A DNA stretch of 12,342 nt, from assembly GCA_040275425.1 (NCBI GenBank), contig JBEOKB010000091.1, positions 1 to 12,342 on the forward strand. Reading direction: 5' to 3'. The stretch is from Pinisolibacter sp040275425 (GTDB lineage Bacteria; Pseudomonadota; Alphaproteobacteria; Rhizobiales; Ancalomicrobiaceae). The notes below the pieces were generated by a model. The model saw only the letters and a program-made list of their open reading frames with translations. It had not been told where the DNA came from and did no database searches. Of the stretch, positions 1 to 6,897 are shown one piece after another. Position numbers and translations under genes: made by a program. The stretch's first letter is position 1. Every line of letters starts with the position of its first letter.

Positions 1-401
1 TGTCGGGCGGCATGCGAATGCGGGTGGCGCTGGCGCGGGCGCTGGTGGGCGAGGCGGAGGTGCTGCTGCTCGACGAGCCGTTCGCCGCGCTCGACGAGAT
101 CACCCGGTTTCGCCTCAACGACGATCTCACGGCGCTGGCGGCGCGGCGGGGCCTGTCGATCCTGTTCGTCACCCATTCGGTCTACGAGGCGGTCGGCCTG
201 TCGGATCGGATCGCGGTGATGTCGACGGCGGGCGGGCGGATCGAACGGGAGATCGCGGTGACGGCGCCGGAGGGGCGCGGGGCGGCCTTTCGCGGCACGA
301 CGGCCTTCGCCGAGCAGGCGGCGGCGGTGTCGCGGGCGCTGGCCGAGGTGGTGGGCGCGAGCGAGGGCGGACCCATCGACGCGCTGCCTGATCGGGAGTA
401 G
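1..401 (+). CDS. ABC transporter ATP-binding protein, NitT/TauT (nitrate/sulfonate/taurine) type, C-terminal part
   Basis: The gene begins before the window and about 133 codons are visible. They open with the ABC signature LSGGM, followed by Walker B plus catalytic Glu (VLLLDEP), the D-loop (FAALD) and the switch histidine in FVTHS, in the usual order and spacing; Walker A lies upstream of the window. The LSGGM-R-R-ALARAL stretch and the THSVYEAVGLSDRI stretch are typical of SsuB/TauB/NrtD-like ATPases, which hydrolyse ATP on the cytoplasmic side to power import of small organic or inorganic anions or vitamin precursors. The substrate cannot be told from this fragment. The last 40 or so residues are an Ala/Glu/Arg-rich tail outside the core fold. 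The gene ends with TAG at 399-401, and its permease and binding-protein partners would be expected upstream. Family is near certain; substrate unknown. Confidence 0.93.
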   Translation, partial: SGGMRMRVALARALVGEAEVLLLDEPFAALDEITRFRLNDDLTALAARRGLSILFVTHSVYEAVGLSDRIAVMSTAGGRIEREIAVTAPEGRGAAFRGTTAFAEQAAAVSRALAEVVGASEGGPIDALPDRE

Positions 402-467
402 CGTTCGCGGGCGGTCGCGTCGTTCGCCGTCGCAAAACCGATACATCCGAGCGCTAGGTGTTCCGGC

Positions 468-959
468 ATGACCTTCCAGCACCGCAAGTCCGTCACCCAT
501 CGTCTGGCGATGGCCGCCAAGGCCCACCGGGCTCGTTCGGGAACCCATCTCGCCCGGATCGGACTGCATCCGGGGCAGGAGGGCGTGCTCAAGGCGCTGG
601 GCGACGAGGACGGGATGACGATGAGCCGCCTCGCCCAGGTGCTGGGCGTCCAACCGCCGACCGTCACCAAGATGGTGTCGCGGATGTCGGCGCAGGGGCT
701 GCTCAAGCGGGTGGCGTCGCAGTCGGACGGGCGGCTCGCCCGGGTCCATCTGACCGACGAGGGACGGGCGCGGATCGAGGAGATCGACCGCATCTGGAAG
801 CGGATCGAGCGCGAGTCGCTGGCCGGATTCGACGACAAGGACCGCAAGAAGCTGCGCAAGCTGCTCAGGGCGATCGAGCGCAATCTCACCCTGCCGCTCG
901 ACGATCTGGCGGCGGCGGAAGCGGCGGCCGAAGAGGCCGAGGACGATCCGGAGGAGTGA
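468..959 (+). CDS. MarR-family transcriptional regulator
   Basis: 163 residues, a normal MarR length. The winged helix-turn-helix spans about residues 37-100: GQEGVLKALGDEDGMTMSRLA, then the recognition region VQPPTVTKMVSRMSAQGLL, then the wing with SDGRLARVHLTDEGR. Helices on either side should form the dimer interface. The last 15 or so residues (from about 149) are nearly all Ala, Glu and Asp, an acidic tail not usual for the family. The start at ATG 468 is supported by AGGTG at 456-460, 7 nt upstream. MarR proteins are dimeric repressors usually released by phenolic or other small ligands, often acting on adjacent genes or their own promoter. No clear palindromic operator stands out in the 66-nt gap upstream, and the target is unknown. 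The gene may be transcribed with the ABC ATPase gene before it. Confidence 0.92.
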   Translation: MTFQHRKSVTHRLAMAAKAHRARSGTHLARIGLHPGQEGVLKALGDEDGMTMSRLAQVLGVQPPTVTKMVSRMSAQGLLKRVASQSDGRLARVHLTDEGRARIEEIDRIWKRIERESLAGFDDKDRKKLRKLLRAIERNLTLPLDDLAAAEAAAEEAEDDPEE

Positions 960-960
960 T

Positions 961-987
961 CCTCGAGGGGGGCGCGCCCGATCGAGG
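961..987 (+). terminator. Possible hairpin terminator after the MarR gene
   Basis: Two nt after the MarR stop codon, CCTCGA (961-966) pairs with TCGAGG (982-987), and the loop contains the self-complementary GGGCGCGCCC (970-979). The result is a very GC-rich, two-tier hairpin at the expected place for a transcript end. No T-run follows, so it is not a textbook intrinsic terminator. It may only stabilise a 3' end or assist a Rho-dependent stop. Such structures also arise easily in GC-rich DNA, so confidence is low. Confidence 0.3.
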
Positions 988-1093
988 GCCGTTCGCCCCG
1001 ACCGAAGGCGATCGCGATCGCATCGATTCGCGTCCCCGGCGACGCCCCAGCCATTCGCCGACGTGCGAGCCGACGCGCGAGCCATGCGAACGC

Positions 1094-1181
1094 GGCACGT
1101 GACCCGTTGCGGCGAAACGAATATTCCGGCACAAACGAAAGATCGCCCGCGTGAGGGTCGCGGCGACATGCGTCACGTGCC
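1094..1181. promoter_or_regulatory. Paired CACGTG-centred sites upstream of the LacI-family gene (putative operators)
   Basis: GGCACGTGAC at 1094-1103 and its exact reverse complement GTCACGTGCC at 1172-1181 flank the presumed promoter region of the LacI-family gene. Each arm is itself near-palindromic around CACGTG, so both fit one pattern, GKCACGTGMC. Their centres are 78 bp apart, about seven to seven and a half helical turns. LacI-family repressors bind palindromes and often use two sites with looping, and many are autoregulated, so a double operator is a reasonable reading. The downstream copy ends 22 bp before the chosen start codon. Assignment to this particular protein is inference only. 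Confidence 0.4.
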
Positions 1182-1203
1182 ACACCCTCCCTCAGAGAGA
1201 CCC

Positions 1204-2256
1204 ATGGAAAGCGCCGGCACCACGCCGAAACGACGACTGACCCTGGCGATGATCGCCGAGCGCCTGGACCTCTCCACGGCGACGGTGTCGCTCGCCCTGC
1301 GCAATTCCACCCTGGTGGCGGAGGAGACGCGCAAGCGCGTCCATGCGCTCGCCGAGGAGCTCGGCTACATCTACAACCGCTCGGCGGCGAGCCTCCGGAC
1401 GGCGCGCACCAACATCGTCGGACTGGTCGTCCACGACATTCTCAATCCCTATTTCGCCGAGCTGGTCTCGGCGGTGGAGACGGAGCTGGGCCGGCACGGG
1501 CAGACCGTCATCCTGTTCAATCACGGCGACGATCCGCAGCGTCAGCGCCAGTTTCTGGAGACGCTGCTGCAGTATCGCGCCGACGGCATGATCCTGTGCC
1601 CGGCGGCGGGGTCCAAGTCGGCCGACGTGCAGCGCATCGTCGACGCGGGGCTGCCGACGGTGCTGATCGCGCGCGAGCTGCCCGATCTCCACGACGTGCC
1701 GATCATTCGCGGCGACGACCGCACCGGCATCCACTTCGCGGTCGCCCATCTGATCGCGGAGGGGCATCGCCGCATCGCGCTGGTCGGCGGCCAGCAGGAC
1801 TCGTCGAGCGCCTCGGAGCGCAAGGCGGGCTACGAGGACGCGCTGCGCGAGGCGGGGATCGCGGTCGATCCGGCGCTGGAGTTTCCGGCGGGGGCGAGCC
1901 GGCGCGCGGGCCGCGACATCTGCGGCGACGTGCTGGCGGCGAACCCGACGGCGATCGTGTGCTTCAACGATCTCCTGGCGCTCGGCATGATGATGGAGCT
2001 GAAACGGCGCGGGATCGATCCGGGCCAGGACATCTCGCTGACCGGCTACGACGACATCGACGAGGCGTCGGTGTGGTCGCCGGGCCTGACCACGGTGTGG
2101 AACGGCCAGCAGGAGGTCGGGCGGATCGCGGCGCAGACGCTGCTCGACGTGGTCGGCGGTCATCCGCCGCAGGAGATGCGCGTGCTGGTGAAGCCGGAGC
2201 TGCGCGTGCGCGAGACGGTGTGCCCGCCGAAGGGCTGCCGACCGGGTCCGACGTGA
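1204..2256 (+). CDS. LacI-family transcriptional regulator
   Basis: 350 residues from ATG 1204, a standard LacI/GalR length. The N-terminal helix-turn-helix is at about residues 12-58 (LTLAMIAERLDLSTATVSLAL, then ALAEELGYIYN), followed by the hinge helix (NRSAASLRT, about 58-66). The periplasmic-binding-protein-like effector and dimer domain starts at TNIVGLVVHDILNPYFAEL (69-87); later family blocks are GHRRIALVGG (187-196), FNDLLALGMM (254-263) and LTGYDDID (279-286). The family binds a sugar or related ligand in this domain and changes its affinity for palindromic operators. The open frame extends upstream, and an alternative ATG at 1168 has GAGGG 10 nt before it; I prefer 1204 because it gives the usual short arm before the HTH, although its own ribosome site (AGAGAGA, close to the ATG) is weak. 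The gene is convergent with the glycolate cluster and no sugar genes are visible, so the target is unknown. Confidence 0.93.
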   Translation: MESAGTTPKRRLTLAMIAERLDLSTATVSLALRNSTLVAEETRKRVHALAEELGYIYNRSAASLRTARTNIVGLVVHDILNPYFAELVSAVETELGRHGQTVILFNHGDDPQRQRQFLETLLQYRADGMILCPAAGSKSADVQRIVDAGLPTVLIARELPDLHDVPIIRGDDRTGIHFAVAHLIAEGHRRIALVGGQQDSSSASERKAGYEDALREAGIAVDPALEFPAGASRRAGRDICGDVLAANPTAIVCFNDLLALGMMMELKRRGIDPGQDISLTGYDDIDEASVWSPGLTTVWNGQQEVGRIAAQTLLDVVGGHPPQEMRVLVKPELRVRETVCPPKGCRPGPT

Positions 2257-2262
2257 ACGACG

Positions 2263-2284
2263 AACGGCGCCCGTGGGCGCCGTT
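2263..2284. terminator. Bidirectional terminator between the LacI gene and glcG
   Basis: AACGGCGCCC (2263-2272) and GGGCGCCGTT (2275-2284) form a perfect 10-bp inverted repeat, realistically a 9-bp stem with a CGTG tetraloop. It lies 6 nt after the LacI-family stop codon and 24 nt beyond the glcG stop codon on the other strand. The plus-strand transcript continues TTCGCGTTT after the stem, so the T content is modest; on the minus strand it is also weak. Position between two convergent genes and the perfect stem make a shared terminator the best explanation. Confidence 0.72.
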
Positions 2285-2308
2285 TCGCGTTTCGGGGACG
2301 AGGTGCGA

Positions 2309-2743
2309 TCAGCCGCAGTCGGCGACCAGACCGGCGGCCTCGATCGCCACGACCAGGGCGGCCTCGTCGTTGTCGGAGGTGTCGCCCGACATGCCGCAGG
2401 CGCCGACGAGGCGGCCGTCGGCGTCGCGGATCAGCACGCCGCCGGGAACCGGCACGGCGCCGTTGGCGCCGATCACGGTGGTGACGCCGGCGAAGAAGTG
2501 GGGGCGGTCGACGGCGAGCGAGCCGAGGCGGCGGGTCGACATGCCGAGTTCGACCGCGCCGCTCGCCTTGCCGAGGGCGACCTTCCAGCGGGCGATCGGG
2601 CAGCCGTCCTCGGCGACGGCGGCCTTGAGCGAGGCGCGGGCGTCGACCACGACCACCGCCATCGGCTTGAAGCCGCGTTCGCGGGCGACCTCGAGCGAGC
2701 GGGCGGCGATGGCCTGGGCCTGGGCGAGGGTGAGATCGGTCAT
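2309..2743 (-). CDS. glcG: GlcG/HbpS-like small protein (DUF336 family) of the glycolate cluster
   Basis: 144 residues, normal for the GlcG/HbpS family (Haem_degrading, formerly DUF336). Family hallmarks are the N-terminal helix LTLAQAQAIAARSLEVARE (4-22), MAVVVVDA (28-35), the central PVPGGVLI (98-105) and the near-terminal GACGMSGDTSDNDEAA (114-129). Members form oligomers; HbpS binds haem, while the role of GlcG beside glycolate dehydrogenase is not settled. Unlike secreted HbpS proteins there is no signal peptide, so this copy should be cytoplasmic. Its ATG overlaps the glcF stop codon in an ATGA arrangement, so it is last in the operon and translationally coupled, with only a weak GAGA-like ribosome site of its own. 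It may assist assembly or stability of the haem- or iron-sulfur-linked complex; that is inference. Family assignment is firm, function uncertain. Confidence 0.9.
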   Translation of the reverse strand: MTDLTLAQAQAIAARSLEVARERGFKPMAVVVVDARASLKAAVAEDGCPIARWKVALGKASGAVELGMSTRRLGSLAVDRPHFFAGVTTVIGANGAVPVPGGVLIRDADGRLVGACGMSGDTSDNDEAALVVAIEAAGLVADCG

Positions 2744-4065
2744 GCGGGTTCTCTTTCGTGGCGCGAGGAGACGAGGGAAGCGAGACCGTCGGGCACGGGG
2801 CCGCCGGTGGCCCAGTCGAGCAGTTCGACGGTGTGGACGATCGGCGTCGTGGTGCCGGAGCCGATCTGGATCATGCAGCCGATGTTGCCGGCGGCGATCA
2901 CTCGGGGGCCGACCGCGGCGATATTGGCCACCTTGCGGTCGCGCAGGCGGGTCGCCATGTCGGGCTGGAGGATGTTGTAGGTGCCGGCCGAGCCGCAGCA
3001 GACGTGGCTCTCGGGGATCGGCGCCACCTCGAACCCGGCCTTCGCCAGAAGCTCGGCCGGCAGGGTGGTGATCTTCTGGCCGTGCTGCATCGAGCAGGCG
3101 GAGTGATAGGCGACGCGCGGACGGGGGCCGGGCACCAGGGCGGCGGCGAGATCGAGATCGGCCAGCACCTCCGAGACGTCGCGGGCGAGCGCGGCGACGC
3201 GGGCGGCGTCGCGGGCCTGGGCCGGGTCGTTGCGGAACATGTGGCCGTAGTCCTTGACGGTGGTGCCGCAGCCGGAGGTGTTGACGACGATCGCGTCGAG
3301 CCCGGCGCCGTCGATCTCGGCGGTCCAGGCGGCGATGTTGCGGGCGGCGAGGGCGTGCGAGCGATCGAGCTCGCCCATGTGGTGGTCGAGCGCGCCGCAG
3401 CAGCCGACGCCCTTCGCCACCACCACCTCGACGCCGAGGCGGGTGAGGAGGCGCACGGTCGCCTCGTTGATGGCCGTGTCGAGCACGGTCTGGGCGCAGC
3501 CGTTGAGGAGCGCGACGCGCCGGCGGCGGGTGCCCTTCGCGGCGATCACCTGGGGGCGGTCGACCGAGGAGGGGCGCGGCAGCGACTTCGGCGCCAGCGC
3601 GAACAGGGCGGCGAACTTCTTCGGCAGCAGCCCCGCGAGAGGGCGCGTGATCATCGCGCCGATCAGGGCGAGGCGGAACAGCGCCGGGCGCGGGATCACC
3701 AGCGACAGCACGCGGCGGAACAGGCGATCGATCAGCGGTCGGCGGTGGGTGCGGGCGACGTGGGCGCGGGCGTGGTCGACCAGATGCATGTAGTCGACAC
3801 CCGACGGGCAGGTGGTCATGCAGGACAGGCACGAGAGGCAGCGATCGAGGTGGGTCACCGTCTCGGCGTCGGCCGGGCGGCCGGTCTCCAGCATGTCCTT
3901 GATCAGCCAGATTCTTCCGCGCGGGCTGTCGAGTTCGTCGCCGAGCTCGAGGAAGGTCGGGCAGGTGGCGGTGCAGAAGCCGCAGTGGACGCACTTGCGC
4001 AGGATCTTCTCCGCGAGCGCGGTGTCCGGGTCCTCGAGCAGGTGGGGCAGGAAGTCGGTCTGCAT
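2740..4065 (-). CDS. glcF: Glycolate dehydrogenase iron-sulfur subunit GlcF
   Basis: 441 residues, slightly longer than E. coli GlcF (about 407). Two 4Fe-4S ferredoxin-like motifs open the protein: CVHCGFCTATCP (25-36) and CLSCLSCMTTCPSGV (76-90). The C-terminal half carries two cysteine-rich CCG domains, with GCCGALDHHMGE (221-232) and VCCGSAGTYN (355-364), plus other conserved cysteines at SGCGTT and HSACSMQHG. The family passes electrons from the flavin subunits GlcD/GlcE toward the membrane quinone pool. A hydrophobic stretch around residues 119-147 could help membrane association. The ATG at 4065 lies 4 nt after the glcE stop codon and has a strong AGGGGG ribosome site inside the end of glcE (complement of 4075-4080). 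The stop overlaps the start of glcG. All key cysteines are present, so it looks functional. Confidence 0.97.
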   Translation of the reverse strand: MQTDFLPHLLEDPDTALAEKILRKCVHCGFCTATCPTFLELGDELDSPRGRIWLIKDMLETGRPADAETVTHLDRCLSCLSCMTTCPSGVDYMHLVDHARAHVARTHRRPLIDRLFRRVLSLVIPRPALFRLALIGAMITRPLAGLLPKKFAALFALAPKSLPRPSSVDRPQVIAAKGTRRRRVALLNGCAQTVLDTAINEATVRLLTRLGVEVVVAKGVGCCGALDHHMGELDRSHALAARNIAAWTAEIDGAGLDAIVVNTSGCGTTVKDYGHMFRNDPAQARDAARVAALARDVSEVLADLDLAAALVPGPRPRVAYHSACSMQHGQKITTLPAELLAKAGFEVAPIPESHVCCGSAGTYNILQPDMATRLRDRKVANIAAVGPRVIAAGNIGCMIQIGSGTTTPIVHTVELLDWATGGPVPDGLASLVSSRHEREPA

Positions 4066-4069
4066 GGGC

Positions 4070-5272
4070 TCACACCCCCTCGGTCATGCGGCCGGGCTCG
4101 AACAGCCCGTCGGGGTCGAAGGCGCGCTTGACGCGGGCGGCGAGGGCGGCGAGCGGGGCGGGCTGGGGATGGAACACCGCCTCGGCGCGGCGTTCGGCCT
4201 CGCAGGCGCGCACCAGGAGAGCGTGGCCGCCGAGTCGGTCGACGTGGGCGCGCAGGCGCGCGGCGATCGGCCCCGAGTCGGGGGCGAAGGCGAGCCAGAC
4301 GAGGCCGCCGGTCCAGTCGTAGGCGACGGCGGTCGGCGCCGGGCCGCTCTCGGCGAGGGCGGCGACGAGGCGGGGGCCGTCGGTGGGGGCGACCGACACG
4401 CGCCAGACCGGGCCGCCGTGACCCGCGACCGGCTCGGCCTCGCGGATCCTCGCCCACAGATCGCGCGAGGCGTCGGCGTCGAGGATCTCGGCCGGGGCGG
4501 TCGCCTTCCAGAGGGCGAGGAGATCGTCGCGGCGGCTCGCCACCGACACGGCCGGTCCGTCGAGGCGCAGGAGCGTGGCCGAGCGCCCGGCGAAGGGGCT
4601 CGCGCTCGCGGGGAGCCGGGCGAGGGCGGCGACCTCCTGGGGCAGGCCGGAGGCCTCGCGCAGGAGGGCGCAGCCGGCGGCGTCGTCGAGGTCGAGGAAG
4701 GCGATGGTCGCCTCGGTCTCGGGGCGCGGCAGCACCTTGAAGGTGACCTCGGTGAGGAGCCCCAGGGTGCCGAACGAGCCGCACACCAGCTTCGACAGGT
4801 CGAAGCCGGTGACGTTCTTCATCACCCGGCCGCCGGACTTGAAGCTCTCGGCGAGGCCGTTGACGGCGCGAAAGCCGAGGAGGTGATCGCGGGCGGCGCC
4901 GACCTTGGGGCGCTTCGGCCCGGCGGCGTTGATCGCGAAGGCGGCGGCGATGGAGCCGGCGCCGGGGGCATGACCGAACAGCGCGGTGTGCTCGATCGGG
5001 TCGAAGGCGAGTTCCTGACCGTGGGCGGCGAGTGCGACGCGGATCTCGGCGAGTGGGGTTCCGGCGCGGGCGGTCATGACCAGCTCGGCCGGCTCGTAGA
5101 GGGTGATGCCGGTGAGGGCGGCGAGGGAGACGGTGGCGTCGGTCTCGGTCGGGCGACCGAGGGCCGTGCGGGTGCCGCGTCCACGCACCGCGAGGCGGGT
5201 GCGGGCGGCGCGGGCGTCGGCGACCAGGGCGACGACATCGGCCTCGTCGCGGGGCTCGAGCAGGGGCGCCAT
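4070..5272 (-). CDS. glcE: Glycolate dehydrogenase FAD-binding subunit GlcE
   Basis: 400 residues against about 350 in E. coli GlcE. It is an FAD-binding protein of the PCMH/VAO type related to GlcD. The N-terminal half contains the FAD-site stretches LAVRGRGTRTALGRP (27-41), AGTPLAEIR (70-78), GHAPGAGSIAAAFAINAAGPKR (100-121), and GGRVMKNVTGFDLSKL then CGSFGTLGLLTEVTFKVLP (147-183), typical of GlcE. The protein ends with the family motif FDPDGLFEPGRM (385-396). GlcE is required with GlcD and GlcF for glycolate oxidation in E. coli, but does not carry the full GlcD catalytic C-terminus. It starts 2 nt after the glcD stop codon with GAGG a short way upstream, and stops 4 nt before glcF, so the three subunit genes are almost certainly cotranscribed and coupled. 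Confidence 0.96.
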   Translation of the reverse strand: MAPLLEPRDEADVVALVADARAARTRLAVRGRGTRTALGRPTETDATVSLAALTGITLYEPAELVMTARAGTPLAEIRVALAAHGQELAFDPIEHTALFGHAPGAGSIAAAFAINAAGPKRPKVGAARDHLLGFRAVNGLAESFKSGGRVMKNVTGFDLSKLVCGSFGTLGLLTEVTFKVLPRPETEATIAFLDLDDAAGCALLREASGLPQEVAALARLPASASPFAGRSATLLRLDGPAVSVASRRDDLLALWKATAPAEILDADASRDLWARIREAEPVAGHGGPVWRVSVAPTDGPRLVAALAESGPAPTAVAYDWTGGLVWLAFAPDSGPIAARLRAHVDRLGGHALLVRACEAERRAEAVFHPQPAPLAALAARVKRAFDPDGLFEPGRMTEGV

Positions 5273-5274
5273 GA

Positions 5275-6768
5275 TCAGAACCTCGGGATTTCGGGGAAGG
5301 GCAGGGCGCCGGAGCGGACGTGCATGAAGCCCATCTCGGCGCAGCGGTGCAGCGTCGGGAAGACCTTGCCGGGGTTGAGGCGGTGGTTCTCATCGAAGGC
5401 GCACTTGACGCGCTCCTGCTGACCGAGATCGACCGCGTCGAACATCTCGCCCATCAGATCGCGTTTCTCGACGCCGACGCCGTGCTCGCCGGTGAGCACG
5501 CCGCCGACCGCCACGCACAGACGCAGGATGTCGGCGCCGAAGGCTTCCGCCTTCTCGGTGTCGCCGGGGATCGAGGCGTCGTAGAGGATCAGCGGGTGGA
5601 GGTTGCCGTCGCCGGCGTGGAAGACGTTGGCGACGCGCAGGCCGTGCCTCACCGCGAGGTCGTCCATGCGGGCGAGCACCTCGGCGAGGCGGCCGCGCGG
5701 GATGGTGCCGTCCATGCACAGATAGTCCGGGCCGATGGCGCCGACGGCAGGGAAGGCGTTCTTGCGGCCGAACCAGAAGCCGACGCGCTCGGCCTCGGAG
5801 GTGGAGACGCGCACCGAGGTGGCGCCGTTGGCGCGGGCGATGTCCGCGACCTTCTCGACGAGGTGGTCGACCTCGGCCGCGGTGCCGTCGAGCTCGACGA
5901 TGACGAGGCCGTGGGCGTCGGCGGGGTAGCCGCAGGGGCGGAAGGCCTCGGCGGCGTCGATGGCGGGCCTGTCCATCATCTCCATGCCGCCGGGGATGAT
6001 GCCGGCGGCGATGACGGCGGCGACGCATTCGGCCCCGGCGGCGACGGTGTCGAAGCCGAGCAGGACGCCGCGCGCGGTCTCGGGCTTCTGCAGGATGCGC
6101 ACGGTCACCTCGGTGATCACGCCGAGCAGGCCCTCCGAGCCGGTGACGAGGCCGAGCAGGTCGTAGCCCTCGGTGTCGAGGTGGCTGCCACCGAGGCGCA
6201 CCACCTCGCCGCCGATCAGCACCATCTCGACGCCGAGCACGTTGTTGGTGGTGAGGCCGTACTTGAGGCAGTGCACGCCACCGGCGTTCTCGGCGACGTT
6301 GCCGCCGATCGAGCAGGCGATCTGCGAGGAGGGATCGGGGGCGTAGTAGAAGCCGCGATGCTCGACCGCCCTGGAGATCGCCAGATTGGTGACGCCGGGC
6401 TGGACGCGGGCGACGCGGTTCTCGAAGTCGACCTCGAGGATGCGGTTGAACTTGGCCATGCCGAGCAGGATGCCGTCGGCGAGCGGCAGCGACCCGCCCG
6501 AGAGCGAGGTTCCGGCGCCGCGCGGCACCACCTTGACGTCGAGTTCCTGAGCCAGGGCCATCACGGCCGAGACCTCGGCCACCGTCTCCGGCAGCACGAC
6601 GACCAGCGGCGGCTGGCGATACATGGTCAGGGCGTCGCATTCGTAGGCGGCGAGTTCGCGCGGCAGGTGGATCACGTTGCCGGGGCGGACGATCGCCTGG
6701 AGCCGGGCGACGATGTCGGCGCGCGCCGCCATGATGTGCGGTTCGGGCAGGGGCATCTGGAGCGACAT
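5275..6768 (-). CDS. glcD: Glycolate dehydrogenase catalytic FAD subunit GlcD
   Basis: 497 residues, close to E. coli GlcD (499). It has the FAD-binding PCMH domain (about 55-232) with PRGAGTSLSGGSLP (82-95), QPGV (123-126), SSQIACSIGGNVAENAGG (147-164) and GSEGLLGVITEVTVRIL (210-226). The FAD-oxidase C-terminal domain carries the catalytic-site motifs HAGDGNLHP (384-392), GVLTGEHGVG (423-432) and NPGKVFP (465-471). It oxidises glycolate (often D-lactate as well) to glyoxylate, passing electrons through GlcE/GlcF to quinone. The ATG at 6768 is supported by a TGAGGAAACC ribosome site directly upstream on the minus strand. The gene follows glcB after a 129-nt gap that may hold a second promoter. 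D-lactate dehydrogenases are close relatives, but adjacent glcE, glcF and malate synthase G make glycolate the best substrate call. Confidence 0.97.
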   Translation of the reverse strand: MSLQMPLPEPHIMAARADIVARLQAIVRPGNVIHLPRELAAYECDALTMYRQPPLVVVLPETVAEVSAVMALAQELDVKVVPRGAGTSLSGGSLPLADGILLGMAKFNRILEVDFENRVARVQPGVTNLAISRAVEHRGFYYAPDPSSQIACSIGGNVAENAGGVHCLKYGLTTNNVLGVEMVLIGGEVVRLGGSHLDTEGYDLLGLVTGSEGLLGVITEVTVRILQKPETARGVLLGFDTVAAGAECVAAVIAAGIIPGGMEMMDRPAIDAAEAFRPCGYPADAHGLVIVELDGTAAEVDHLVEKVADIARANGATSVRVSTSEAERVGFWFGRKNAFPAVGAIGPDYLCMDGTIPRGRLAEVLARMDDLAVRHGLRVANVFHAGDGNLHPLILYDASIPGDTEKAEAFGADILRLCVAVGGVLTGEHGVGVEKRDLMGEMFDAVDLGQQERVKCAFDENHRLNPGKVFPTLHRCAEMGFMHVRSGALPFPEIPRF

Positions 6769-6897
6769 GGTTTCCTCACCCGTCGAACGTCTTGGTCTTT
6801 GGTCAAATCAATGCCCCGAGCGGCGGGCCGAGTCGAGAGGGCGCCGAACGGGTGTTCCGCTAGGCGCTCCACCTCGGGTCGCGGTCGGCCGCAGACC
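6769..6897 (-). promoter_or_regulatory. glcB-glcD gap with TTGGTC repeats (possible internal promoter or operator)
   Basis: This 129-nt gap is the only substantial break inside the cluster. Near glcD it holds a locally AT-richer patch with two direct TTGGTC copies (6792-6797 and 6799-6804) and the small inverted repeat TTTG-GT-CAAA (6798-6807). Read on the minus strand the patch gives TTGATTTGACC, which could supply a -35 element, but I find no convincing -10 before the glcD ribosome site. TTGGTC also occurs once in the glcB-iclR gap (9190-9195). A regulator site or a weak internal promoter is possible; no terminator with a T-run is visible after glcB. Confidence 0.3.

Noticed and set aside
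1063..1203. N-terminal extension of the LacI-family protein upstream of ATG 1204
   Set aside because: It would add 47 residues before the HTH, unlike the family, and would cover the presumed promoter and paired palindromes. A start at ATG 1168 cannot be fully excluded.
2758..5422. Two long plus-strand open frames (457 and 536 codons) opposite glcF and glcE
   Set aside because: Low-complexity Gly/Glu/Arg/Ala composition, no domain, no ribosome site, and they lie wholly antisense to well-supported glc genes.
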